A DNA stretch of 9,739 bases from an uncultured Collinsella sp. (GCA_902489515.1 CABUAL010000047.1:1-9739); one strand, 5' to 3'. Positions 1 through 6,747 are shown, numbered from the stretch's first letter. Made by a program: numbers and translations. Notes: generated from the letters alone by a model not told the origin.

Positions 1-256
1 GTGGGCCCTCGGGTTCGAGGAGCCCAGGGCCACGGGCCGATACTCAAAGCCCATTGTGGCATCCCGAGCCCGCGGAAAGAAGCTGCGCCGCGGGGGAGGC
101 GACCCAAATGGCTTTCTCATATCGTCTTGTATGCCGATGGCGGTAGATGTAAATAAACGGTGGAGCGACTGCAAAAGAGCCTCTTCGCTGGGTAAAATCA
201 GGTTGTGCCGCGGAACCCGCTCCTCAGTCGGTCAACTTTGGAGACGCGGGCAACGC
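1..256 (+). ncRNA. Structured RNA candidate, 6S-RNA-like
   Basis: No convincing protein gene covers this stretch, but it can fold into one long closed structure. Positions 17-23 (GAGGAGC) pair with 219-225, 27-29 with 216-218, 30-31 with 212-213, 33-35 with 208-210, and 5-8 with 248-251. Inside, 51-54 and 58-62 pair with 137-140 and 131-135, and CCCGCGG near 69-75 forms a hairpin with the CCGCGGG that follows about 12 nt later. The sequence GGGCCGATA near 34-42, followed by TGTGGC and CGCGG, resembles the region of E. coli 6S RNA around the product-RNA start (GAGCCGAUA, then UGUGGC and CGCGG). A strong terminator follows at 271-297. Known 6S RNAs bind RNA polymerase holoenzyme and are usually near 190 nt, so this would be long. 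The 5' end may lie outside the window. The resemblance and pairings were judged by eye; it could be another structured RNA. Confidence 0.35.
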
Positions 257-270
257 AGGTGCTATCGTCT

Positions 271-297
271 AAAGGGCCGGCTGCAACCGGCCCTTTT
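271..297 (+). terminator. Intrinsic terminator, possibly bidirectional
   Basis: AAAGGGCCGG (271-280) and CCGGCCCTTT (287-296) form a perfect 10-bp stem around a 6-nt loop. On the + strand the stem runs into TTTT, ending the structured RNA candidate upstream. On the - strand only three T residues follow, but the hairpin also sits just past the small - strand reading frame at 319-411 and could serve both. Confidence 0.75.
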
Positions 298-318
298 CAT
301 GACTCCCTTCGCTATCCG

Positions 319-411
319 TTACTGCTTATATTCCCGCCAGATCGAGTAGAGGTTCCGGACGATGCCGGTCACATACATCGAGAGGCGCAGGATTTCGAGA
401 AACAAGTTCAT
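319..411 (-). CDS. Small 30-aa hydrophobic protein candidate
   Basis: A 30-codon frame starts at ATG 411-409 and ends with TAA at 321-319. The product begins MNLFLEILRLSMYVTGIVRN and ends in a tryptophan and charged tail (WREYKQ). Its first two thirds are rich in L, I, V, M, F and Y, consistent with a short membrane-associated helix, although three charged residues interrupt it. A weak ribosome binding site (GGGGTG) lies 6 nt before the ATG, and a strong hairpin follows 22 bp past the stop. It is oriented like the downstream end of the nuclease/ADP-ribosylglycohydrolase pair (stop at 530) but 118 bp away. I do not recognise the family. A small membrane peptide or type I toxin-like peptide is conceivable; chance is the alternative. 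Confidence 0.35.
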   Translation of the reverse strand: MNLFLEILRLSMYVTGIVRNLYSIWREYKQ

Positions 412-529
412 AGGCTTCACCCCAATCGGAGATCGGAGCGTTGCCCGCAGGCGGATTCCGCGGCGGTCAAGATTTTACCTCACAGGCCGCGGTGGGAGAC
501 ATCTATCTCGTTTCTGCTAAAGAGGCGAC

Positions 530-1318
530 CTAAAACAGGCAACTCTCAATCAGCTCTTTACCGCGCAGGACATCAATCCACTCCTGCGGGATGGCGTCCA
601 TACCATAGGCCGTGCCCGCGAGGGCGCCGGCGACGGCTGCGGTGGTGTCGGTATCGTCGCCCAGGTTGACGGCGGTAAGCACGCAGTCTTCGTAGCTGGT
701 GGTGTTCACAAAGCACCAGGTAGCAGCTTTAAGCGTGTCGCGCACGAAGCCGCCAGACCTGATTTCGTGCTCGGGCACGTCTTTCAGGTGGAGCACCCAC
801 GAGGGAAGTTCGCCGTTCATCACGCTCCTCACCAGCTCGACAAATATGACGCATGCGTTAGTCGACGTCCTGTGGGCGTGCGTAATCGCGGAGACCTCGC
901 AGATCTCTTCGTCTGTCGCACCGGTGAATGCCAGGGGTGCGATGCGCATGAGTGAGCCGTTGCCGTTGTCGCGCTCGCCGGAGCCTCCCTTGCCGGAGCG
1001 AAGTGCGCGGGCGGTCGTGCCGCCGTAATCGAAGACGCTGTCGATCGTATACTCGCCGCGGTCAATCCAGCTTACGAACTTGTCGCGCATGTCTACGGTG
1101 TCGATATGTCCGAGCTCCCTAATCGAGTCGCAGGTGGCAAGCGTCATAGATGTGTCGTCGCTCCAGGTGCCGGCGGGCTGCCCATGCGTGCCGTAGCCGA
1201 TCATGTCCGTGCATTCGAACGTGCCGCGGGCCCTGAACTCGTAAGGAACGCCCAACGCGTCGCCGACGGCAAGTCCATAGATGCAGTCGCGCAGTGTCGT
1301 TTTCGGTCTGTCTGTCAT
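530..1318 (-). CDS. ADP-ribosylglycohydrolase (DraG-like)
   Basis: The 262-residue product belongs to the ADP-ribosylglycohydrolase family, dinuclear magnesium (or manganese) enzymes that remove ADP-ribose from proteins or small molecules. Visible family motifs are GDALGVPYE near 19-27, WSDDTSM at 52-58, NGNGSLMR at 118-125, THAHRT at 146-151 and NLGDDTDTTAAVAG at 218-231. The acidic residues in WSDDT and GDDTDT are the expected metal ligands. No signal peptide is seen, so the protein should be cytoplasmic. The length is normal for the family. The ATG at 1318 is preceded by AGGAG with a 6-nt spacer. The gene lies 63 bp downstream of the nuclease gene on the same strand with no terminator between, so co-transcription is likely. 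The substrate cannot be read from the sequence; family members act on ADP-ribosyl-arginine, O-acetyl-ADP-ribose and other linkages. Confidence 0.9.
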   Translation of the reverse strand: MTDRPKTTLRDCIYGLAVGDALGVPYEFRARGTFECTDMIGYGTHGQPAGTWSDDTSMTLATCDSIRELGHIDTVDMRDKFVSWIDRGEYTIDSVFDYGGTTARALRSGKGGSGERDNGNGSLMRIAPLAFTGATDEEICEVSAITHAHRTSTNACVIFVELVRSVMNGELPSWVLHLKDVPEHEIRSGGFVRDTLKAATWCFVNTTSYEDCVLTAVNLGDDTDTTAAVAGALAGTAYGMDAIPQEWIDVLRGKELIESCLF

Positions 1319-1381
1319 GGAGCGCTCCTCTTATGTCGGGGGATATGAAACGCCGTCGGGGGCATCGGTCGCAACGTGCTG

Positions 1382-2431
1382 CTACCCTTGCGCTTCGCCA
1401 TTAGTCGCTTCGTTGATGGCGCGGTACTCGGCACTCAGCTCGCGCGCCAGCTCTTCCTTGCTTGGAAGATACGGCAAGTATTTGGCGGCAAACACTTGGT
1501 CGTTGTCTTCGGGCAGCGTGTACTCGACAATCGAGTCGCTTTTGTCCGCGCAGAGCACAATGCCTATAGGCGGATTGTCGCCTTCGTTCATGAGCTCGCG
1601 CGTGTAGTAGTTCACATACATTTGCATCTGGCCCAGGTCCTGATGCGTAAGGTCATCGGTCTTAAGGTCGATGAGCACGAAGCAGCGCATCAGATAGTTG
1701 TAAAACACAAGGTCAATATAGAAATGGCGCCCATCAAAGGTGATGCGCTTTTGGCGCGCCTCGAAAGCGAAACCACGGCCAAGCTCCAGCAGGAACTTCT
1801 GAAGATGCGTGATGAGCGCCTGCTCTAGATCGCTCTCGCGAAACGCAGTATCGTCCGAGAAACCTAAAAACTCCAGTACATATGGGTCGCGGATGATATC
1901 CTCGGGGCGACGAGCCGGGGCGCTCTTTTGGATTTCCTGGGTGACGGCCTCCTTGTCCTTGCTGGCAAGCAGGCGCTCGCAGAACATGGTGTTGATCTGG
2001 CGCTCGAGCTGACGCGTGCTGCAACGAGAATCGGCGCATTCGTTCATGTACCAGGCGCGAGCATCAGGGTCGGGAATGCGCATCAACCTGCGGTAATGAG
2101 TCCAGCTCAATTCGCTACGCAGTGCGTCGCGAATTGGAAACGCAAGAAAGAACTGACGCATATTGCGAAGGTTTGCGATGCCAAAGCCTCTTCCGAAATC
2201 CGCGGTAAGCCTTCTGGAGAGGCCTGCAATCAATGCCTCTCCATATGCTGCGCGCTCCTCTCCGCCCTGTTCATCAACAATGCTCTTGCCGATCTCCCAA
2301 TACGCCTCAACCATCGCAAAGTTAACGGCGGTATAGGCCTTGTCGCGAGCGGCGTTGAGAATCGAGGAAACCTGCTTGTAAAAAACTTCTGGCACGATTG
2401 CCGATTCTCCACGGTTTACCAGTTCGCCCAT
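1382..2431 (-). CDS. YhcG/DUF1016-family PD-(D/E)XK nuclease
   Basis: The 349-residue product has the two-part layout of the YhcG (DUF1016) family. The N-terminal half carries YWEIGK (about 44-49), the FGRGFGIANLRNMRQFF block (about 79-95) and LSWTHYRRL (about 108-116). The C-terminal half is a PD-(D/E)XK nuclease fold: a glutamate helix with LITHLQKFLLELG, then FYIDLVFYN (Asp near 240), LIDLK (Asp 255 and Lys 257) and GQMQMYVNYY. Catalytic Asp, Asp and Lys all appear intact. Family members are predicted DNases, some found in defence or mobile contexts; the exact role is not known. A GTG at 2434 is possible, but ATG 2431 has better spacing (8 nt) to GAGG. Near residue 137 a cysteine stands where many relatives have tryptophan (W-S-x-R). 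The ADP-ribosylglycohydrolase follows directly. Confidence 0.88.
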   Translation of the reverse strand: MGELVNRGESAIVPEVFYKQVSSILNAARDKAYTAVNFAMVEAYWEIGKSIVDEQGGEERAAYGEALIAGLSRRLTADFGRGFGIANLRNMRQFFLAFPIRDALRSELSWTHYRRLMRIPDPDARAWYMNECADSRCSTRQLERQINTMFCERLLASKDKEAVTQEIQKSAPARRPEDIIRDPYVLEFLGFSDDTAFRESDLEQALITHLQKFLLELGRGFAFEARQKRITFDGRHFYIDLVFYNYLMRCFVLIDLKTDDLTHQDLGQMQMYVNYYTRELMNEGDNPPIGIVLCADKSDSIVEYTLPEDNDQVFAAKYLPYLPSKEELARELSAEYRAINEATNGEAQG

Positions 2432-2524
2432 CACTGTCGCCTCACTTTCCTCTTGTGGAATGTATCTTTATCGCATTTAGCTTAAAGCATCGCGCGGACA
2501 CGAATTGCTGTGCTGTCTGGCACC

Positions 2525-2554
2525 TTCGCATGGGAGCCTTGCGGTGACTAAAAT
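2525..2554 (+). promoter_or_regulatory. Candidate sigma-70-type promoter for the small PH-like gene
   Basis: A -10 box TAAAAT (2549-2554, five of six consensus bases) lies 18 bp after a weak -35 TTCGCA (2525-2530). The predicted transcript start near 2561 falls downstream of the GTG at 2555 and 39 bp before ATG 2600, which supports the shorter version of the gene. Confidence 0.35.
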
Positions 2555-2599
2555 GTGGCCATAGAGGCAGTTTTAGCGAACCCCGCGGGAGTGACACGC

Positions 2600-2869
2600 A
2601 TGGATAACAACACTTTGCTGTTCCAGGACAAAGGTTCGGGCGGGTTTAAAGATGTCAGGATTTACCCCAACCGCATCGAGGTGCTCAAGAAGGGCACTTT
2701 CGGCGGCAAGCATATCGAGATTGTCTACCTTAAGGACATCACGGGCGTTAACAGGATCAAGGGCCGCAATGTTTTTCTGCGCAACAGGTTGTTGACTGCC
2801 TGTGTCTTTAGCCTGAGCAACCGCTCCCAGGCCCAGGAATTTGTGAACGCGCTGAACATGGTGATGTAG
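2600..2869 (+). CDS. Small PH-like domain protein, function unknown
   Basis: The 89-residue product has alternating short beta-type stretches (VRIYPNRIEVLKKG, HIEIVYLKDITGVNRIKG) and a C-terminal helix (SQAQEFVNALNMV). That pattern resembles the bacterial PH-like fold found in DUF4429-type and similar small proteins. It has no signal peptide or membrane segment and is probably cytoplasmic. The frame is open upstream to a GTG at 2555, but ATG 2600 is preferred: GGGAG lies 8 nt before it and the best promoter would start transcription after the GTG. It is divergent from the nuclease gene and seems to be a single-gene transcript. No ligand or pathway can be assigned. The protein call is firm, the fold is a pattern judgement. 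Confidence 0.7.
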   Translation: MDNNTLLFQDKGSGGFKDVRIYPNRIEVLKKGTFGGKHIEIVYLKDITGVNRIKGRNVFLRNRLLTACVFSLSNRSQAQEFVNALNMVM

Positions 2870-2971
2870 CCGACGTCGGCGTTCGGGCCAGACTTACGCC
2901 CGCGCATCTGGCGGCATGGTGGCTGGTCGTTCAACCTGCGAGGCGTCCTTTATGCGCTGCCCCTTCATGTC

Positions 2972-3006
2972 AAAAATAGGGGCACAGAACGGTATTCCGC
3001 GCCCCT
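2972..3006 (-). terminator. Terminator of the PI-PLC surface protein gene
   Basis: Read on the - strand, AGGGGC and GCCCCT form the outer stem, a nested CGG/CCG pair lies within, and ATTTTT follows. It sits 33 bp past the stop of the large - strand gene, so it most likely ends that transcript. Confidence 0.7.
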
Positions 3007-3038
3007 GATTGAGCCGATGCGTCTGAAAACCGGCTTGC

Positions 3039-5531
3039 CTATTCGCTAGCGCCTTCGTTGTTTTCGCGGTCACTGGCAAGCATTGCTGCGCCGGCGACCG
3101 TCGTCGCCACGGCGGCAGCGGCGAGCCCGGCGGCGATGCCAGAGCCGTCGCCCGTGCCGGCGAGCTTCTCGCCCGAGCCCTTGCTCTTGTTGCCCTTGCC
3201 GTTCTTGTCGGCGCTGTCCGTGGCGGCATCGTTGCCGTTGCCGCCGCCGGTACCGTTGCCGGTGCCGCCCGCACTGCCCGAGGCCGCTACGGTAAAGCTT
3301 GCGGATCCGTCGCTGGCGAGCGTGTAGTTCTGCGCCGCGTCGCCCAAGAGACCGTTCACGCGCACCCAGTACGTTCCTGCGGCAAATGTTTCGCCCTCGG
3401 CCATTGCCGTGCCCGGAGCGCCGTCCGCGTCGTGCACAAACTCGAGCTGGGCCGTGCAGGCATCGGTTTCGAGCTTGCCCTCGAGTGATGCCGCAATCTT
3501 GGCGCGCACGTCTTCGCCGGCCTTAAGGCCTTCGAGTCCCTCAAAATGAGGCGTCAGCGCACGTGGATCGATATCGATGGGCACAGGGCCCTGCAGCCCC
3601 GTAACAGTCTCGTTGCCCAGGGCGTCGACATCCACATATTCGATGGCAAACGCATGTCCCGAGGCTGCTACGTTGAGTACGTTGCTGCTGTCGACAAGGC
3701 GGAAATGGCCCTCGCCAACGGTCTTGCCATCTTGGAGCGAGGCATCGCTCAGCGAGTCGCCGTACGTCATGCGCATGCGGGTCGGGAGATAGCACGAAAC
3801 GGTTTGCTTGTGCTGCGCATCGTTGTAATTGCGCTGGTAGATGCTCCGGGCCAGTGCCGCATCAACAAAGTCGGATGCGATGATGCCAATGTGCTTGCGG
3901 CAGTCCGCCTTTGTGCTCTCAACTCCGGTATTGTTTATATACGAGCTCTTGTACAGGTGCTCGTTGACCACTCGCGCTGCGGTAAAAGGGTTGTTTTGCG
4001 TGCAGCTCGTGTAGTTGATAAACCAGCAGCGCTCCGTTGCCTGCACCGTTGTCCCGTCCGCGGCAGTGATATCTACGGTGCTGCGCTCGAACTCGGACGC
4101 TGCCTTCAGGGCCATATCGACCCAGTCGATCTTACTGGATCCCGTGCAGTCGTAATGGTCTTGGGCATATACCTTGGTGCAATAGGGCTCTTTGGCACCC
4201 GCATTGCCCGCAGCCTCAAAGCCTCGCGCGTCTTGGACGAGGCACATGGACTTTCCGGAATGCGCCTTGATTTTGTCGTCCCATTCAGTGAGGTCGAGGC
4301 CCCACGTGTGGCCGTCTACGCTGTCGCCGGCGAGTTTAAATCGACGCAGCAGGACGATCTTTCCGCGCACCTCGTTCAGTGTGGGGACATGGCTCGACGT
4401 ATAGAACAGATCGGAGTTATTGCCCATAACATTGGCGAAAGCCGTCGTAACGCTTTCGTCGGTAGCCTCGTCGTTGCCTCGTGACACCAGCATGATGAGC
4501 GCTTCTGACGGGTGTTCGTTCAAAAATGTTTTGAAGTAACCGATGACATCGGAGAGTTGCATAAAGTCCCCGTCTTTTTTGTGCAGGTAGCATATTCCAT
4601 GGTCGATGCCGGGGTCGCCGTTCTTGTCGTTCTTTCCAAGTCGGATATCAAAATAGCGAATGCCTTCGAGCAACTGCGTGGGGATGTAATCCTGCTGGCA
4701 CTTTGCAAGCGAGGTTTGGGGCTCGGTGTCGTTGTCGACGCTGCAGGTGCCCGAATCGTGAGTTCCCGGGATGCTCAGTTCGTCGAGGTACTTGCTGCCA
4801 TCGACGTGGCTCATCCAACATGGTCCGTCGACGTAGCTGCTATACGTGGTCCAGTCGATGCTGCTAACTGTGGCATTGGTCTTGTCCATGCTGTAGCCGA
4901 CAAGCTCGAGCTCCCACGGAATGCTCTTACTCTTATGGCAGATCTTATTGTTGTCCTGGTCTTTGCCGTCCTTTTCTATGGCCAGGTACTTAATGTCTTT
5001 TTTCTCGGTTTCTTTCTCGACCGTGCGGTCTCGGATGATATAGGTACCGTTTGATTGACGCTCGAACGCAAAAGAGCGACTGGCCTTGCCGTCATGCTCG
5101 CCACTCCATACGTGGATGACCTTTCCGTCTTTGTCCGAGTCGCCATCGACCGACCAAATGCTGTAGCCCGTCTTTTTATGCTCTTCGAAATTGAGCAAGG
5201 TGCGGATAGCATACCAGTTTGTATCGTCATTCTTGGTCGTTACGTTCTCAAGGATGAGCTTGCTGGACGTGCCGTCATTAAACAGATGGCAGACGTTGCC
5301 GATGACGTTGCCGTCTTCGTTAACGCTTGCGGTACGAAAATAGCCCGCGGGGCGAAGGCGAATGACGAAATTGTCGAGGCTGTCCGACGGTGCGGGTGTG
5401 TTGTCTGCAAATGCCGCTCGCAGGGGAATGCCCGGCGCTGCGGTTTCGGGCAGGCTTGCAAGTGGTGACAACGCCGCAAGCCCTAGGCCCAGCGTAAACG
5501 CTCGGCGGCTGATGGCATGGTGTTCGGTCAT
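3039..5531 (-). CDS. Tat-exported, sortase-anchored PI-PLC-domain surface protein
   Basis: The 830-residue product is a cell-surface protein with a phosphatidylinositol-specific phospholipase C X domain. Residues 1-42 form a Tat-type signal (SRRAFTLGLGLAAL at 8-21). Residues about 53-210 look like a ricin-type beta-trefoil (KVIHVWSG, FAFERQSNGTYIIRDR). The catalytic domain starts near 250: SIPGTHDSGT (His258), FDIR (294-297) and DHG (His311) match the two histidines and the aspartate/arginine pair of Bacillus PI-PLC. Residues about 590-750 look like beta-rich extracellular modules. Residues 751-789 are a G/N/D/K-rich spacer, then LAGTG (790-794), a hydrophobic stretch and a short tail. PI-PLCs cleave phosphatidylinositol or GPI anchors; the true substrate is unknown. 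ATG 5531 has GGAG 5 nt upstream, and a -10-like TATAGT lies at 5575-5580. No operon partner is apparent. Confidence 0.88.
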   Translation of the reverse strand: MTEHHAISRRAFTLGLGLAALSPLASLPETAAPGIPLRAAFADNTPAPSDSLDNFVIRLRPAGYFRTASVNEDGNVIGNVCHLFNDGTSSKLILENVTTKNDDTNWYAIRTLLNFEEHKKTGYSIWSVDGDSDKDGKVIHVWSGEHDGKASRSFAFERQSNGTYIIRDRTVEKETEKKDIKYLAIEKDGKDQDNNKICHKSKSIPWELELVGYSMDKTNATVSSIDWTTYSSYVDGPCWMSHVDGSKYLDELSIPGTHDSGTCSVDNDTEPQTSLAKCQQDYIPTQLLEGIRYFDIRLGKNDKNGDPGIDHGICYLHKKDGDFMQLSDVIGYFKTFLNEHPSEALIMLVSRGNDEATDESVTTAFANVMGNNSDLFYTSSHVPTLNEVRGKIVLLRRFKLAGDSVDGHTWGLDLTEWDDKIKAHSGKSMCLVQDARGFEAAGNAGAKEPYCTKVYAQDHYDCTGSSKIDWVDMALKAASEFERSTVDITAADGTTVQATERCWFINYTSCTQNNPFTAARVVNEHLYKSSYINNTGVESTKADCRKHIGIIASDFVDAALARSIYQRNYNDAQHKQTVSCYLPTRMRMTYGDSLSDASLQDGKTVGEGHFRLVDSSNVLNVAASGHAFAIEYVDVDALGNETVTGLQGPVPIDIDPRALTPHFEGLEGLKAGEDVRAKIAASLEGKLETDACTAQLEFVHDADGAPGTAMAEGETFAAGTYWVRVNGLLGDAAQNYTLASDGSASFTVAASGSAGGTGNGTGGGNGNDAATDSADKNGKGNKSKGSGEKLAGTGDGSGIAAGLAAAAVATTVAGAAMLASDRENNEGASE

Positions 5532-5574
5532 AACTTCTCCATTCGCAGAGTGCGGTTATGCGATAGTTTTGGTC

Positions 5575-5580
5575 ACTATA
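5575..5580 (-). promoter_or_regulatory. Candidate -10 box for the PI-PLC gene
   Basis: On the - strand TATAGT (five of six consensus bases) lies 43 bp before the ATG at 5531. It is one arm of a small dyad (ATAGT at 5563-5567, ACTAT at 5575-5579). No convincing -35 box was found at normal spacing, so the call is weak. Confidence 0.28.
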
Positions 5581-5734
5581 CTGCCCAGATGTTTAAAGAT
5601 GCTGGTTTAATTGTCTGCGCGGCGCAATAAATCGGTGGGCGGACGTGTTGGGGTGTTTGTCGTTTTCGTACTGTTGCCACATTTGGGGCGGTTCCGGCGT
5701 CCGGCATCCTCGCGTTCGTCGGCTACAGGCATAA

Positions 5735-5765
5735 GAAAGGGAGGGTCGGTTTACCGGCCCTCCCT
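5735..5765 (-). terminator. Terminator of the lipoprotein gene
   Basis: AGGGAGGG (5738-5745) pairs with CCCTCCCT (5758-5765), extended by one wobble pair and CGG/CCG around a TTTA loop. On the - strand it is followed by TTTCTTAT. It lies about 70 bp past the stop of the lipoprotein gene. The rest of 5581-5836 shows no gene that I can support. Confidence 0.75.
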
Positions 5766-5836
5766 GGGTACGAAGCGCTGGGGTACCGTCGCTTGTTTGC
5801 ACTGCGACCGTGTTTCCCGTTGCGCTCGCCAGTCGC

Positions 5837-6412
5837 TTAGCGCTTGATCTCGATATCGTCGAGCTTGACGTCCATGGCCTCGGTCTTGGCCTCGGCGATG
5901 TCGTCGGCAAATTCCAGAGACTTCATCATGGTCTCGACGGCGTCCTTGTGCTCCTCGACGTTGTCGATACGCACATACACACTGCCGCCGTCAACGTCGG
6001 TGAAGTATTCGGTCGTTACGCCGCCCGAGTGTGTATAGGAAGCGTTGCGCCAAGTCTTGCCGTTGTACTTGACGGGGTCATTCTCGGTCCACTCAAAGCT
6101 GGCATTCCACTTTGCCTCGTAGTCGAACAGCTCGTCGGCGTTCTTGTCAGGATCGAAGACGGGGATGAAGCGATCGCTGGCGTGCTCGCTCTCGGTGAAC
6201 TTAAACTGGGCCCTGTCGGCGGTGTCGCCTGCGACGTCGGTGATCTCGACGCCCTCGGGGACCTCGACCTTAAACCAAATGAAGTCGGTCCTCATATCCA
6301 CGGCTGGCTTTTCTGCGCCGCCGCCACCGCCACTGCCGGCGCAACCCACCAGGGCAACCGCGGCAAAGAGACTGATGCAGAGGGTGAGAATCGCAAAGGC
6401 CTTCTTTTTCAT
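5837..6412 (-). CDS. Secreted lipoprotein, function unknown
   Basis: The 191-residue product starts with a basic n-region (MKKK), a hydrophobic stretch and a lipobox LVGC with Cys24 as the lipidated residue, followed by a short glycine linker (SGGGGG). It should be exported and anchored to the outer face of the membrane. The mature part (about 40-190) is acidic and beta-rich (FIWFKVEVPEGVEI, VYVRIDNV) with a C-terminal helix containing VETMMKSLEF. This suggests a single small globular domain similar in style to PsbP-like or other small bacterial lipoprotein domains, but no family is recognised. ATG 6412 has GAGGAGG with an 8-nt spacer. The leader contains a 6-bp hairpin (6433-6451), and a candidate promoter lies at 6502-6529. 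It is transcribed alone, divergent from fchA-folD. Confidence 0.82.
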   Translation of the reverse strand: MKKKAFAILTLCISLFAAVALVGCAGSGGGGGAEKPAVDMRTDFIWFKVEVPEGVEITDVAGDTADRAQFKFTESEHASDRFIPVFDPDKNADELFDYEAKWNASFEWTENDPVKYNGKTWRNASYTHSGGVTTEYFTDVDGGSVYVRIDNVEEHKDAVETMMKSLEFADDIAEAKTEAMDVKLDDIEIKR

Positions 6413-6484
6413 GGTCGTGTCCTCCTCGATCTGTAATCGTCCATGGATTACCTGCCTTTACTGTACGCGTGGACGGCTCGCTAG

Positions 6485-6503
6485 GGTGGGCCATGTGTCC
6501 CAT
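6485..6503 (+). repeat. 19-nt repeat, copy 1, with internal dyad
   Basis: GGTGGGCCATGTGTCCCAT occurs here and again, identically and in the same orientation, at 6693-6711. Within it, TGGGNCANNTGNCCCA is an imperfect palindrome of the kind bound by a dimeric regulator. This copy overlaps the predicted start of the lipoprotein transcript. Confidence 0.8.
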
Positions 6504-6529
6504 TCTGGGGGCTGGAATTGCGCCGACAA
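6502..6529 (-). promoter_or_regulatory. Candidate promoter of the lipoprotein gene
   Basis: On the - strand, -35 TTGTCG (6529-6524) and -10 CAGAAT (6507-6502) are 16 bp apart, each four of six consensus bases. The predicted start near 6495 lies inside the dyad repeat at 6485-6503, a position typical for a repressor site. Confidence 0.35.
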
Positions 6530-6549
6530 GTGGCAATATGTGCGGTCGC

Positions 6550-6584
6550 AAAAGAGGGGAGGGCCGATGCTGTCGGCCCTCCCC
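6550..6584 (-). terminator. Orphan intrinsic terminator facing left
   Basis: GGGGAGGGCCGA (6556-6567) and TCGGCCCTCCCC (6573-6584) form a perfect 12-bp stem around TGCTG. On the - strand it runs into TCTTTT; on the + strand no T-run follows. No annotated - strand gene lies upstream of it, so it must end an unannotated - strand transcript or act as an attenuator in a long lipoprotein leader. Confidence 0.75.
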
Positions 6585-6644
6585 GGGGTGAGGTGCCCGT
6601 TGATTTAATGGGGCGCGCGTGCGTGGGCGTTGCCCCAACAGGTT
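6550..6644 (-). ncRNA. Candidate small RNA or attenuated leader
   Basis: A -10-like TATAAA lies at 6655-6650 on the - strand, giving a start near 6644. The roughly 95-nt transcript could form a nested hairpin (CCTGTTG with CAACGGG, enclosing GGGGC with GCCCC) and then the 12-bp terminator hairpin. No start codon with a ribosome binding site was found in it. The -35 region is poor, so the promoter is the weak point. Confidence 0.3.
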
Positions 6645-6692
6645 CCTTGTTTATAGATATGCCTCAGTTTTTGACGTCCGGAAGTCTCGAAA

Positions 6693-6711
6693 GGTGGGCC
6701 ATGTGTCCCAT
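6693..6711 (+). repeat. 19-nt repeat, copy 2, with internal dyad
   Basis: This is an identical second copy of the repeat at 6485-6503. It ends 7 bp before the TTGACA -35 box of the first candidate fchA promoter, where an activator or repressor could act. Confidence 0.8.
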
Positions 6712-6718
6712 GTTTGCG

Positions 6719-6747
6719 TTGACATGGCCTATCGTGTGCCATAGAAA
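6719..6747 (+). promoter_or_regulatory. Candidate fchA promoter P1
   Basis: A perfect -35 TTGACA (6719-6724) is followed after 17 bp by TAGAAA (6742-6747, four of six). The start would be near 6754, giving a leader of about 120 nt before ATG 6875. Confidence 0.45.

Noticed and set aside
198..216. T-box-like sequence (AGGTTGTGCCGCGG) before a terminator
   Set aside because: It deviates from the T-box consensus, no Stem I could be found, and no + strand aminoacyl-tRNA or amino-acid gene follows.
56..349. 97-codon open frame on the + strand
   Set aside because: It runs through the terminator hairpin and the structured RNA candidate, has no ribosome binding site and an arginine-rich sequence without family features.
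3546..4484. 312-codon open frame on the + strand inside the PI-PLC gene
   Set aside because: It is antisense to a protein with clear catalytic motifs, has no family features, and long antisense frames are expected with this GC-rich codon use.
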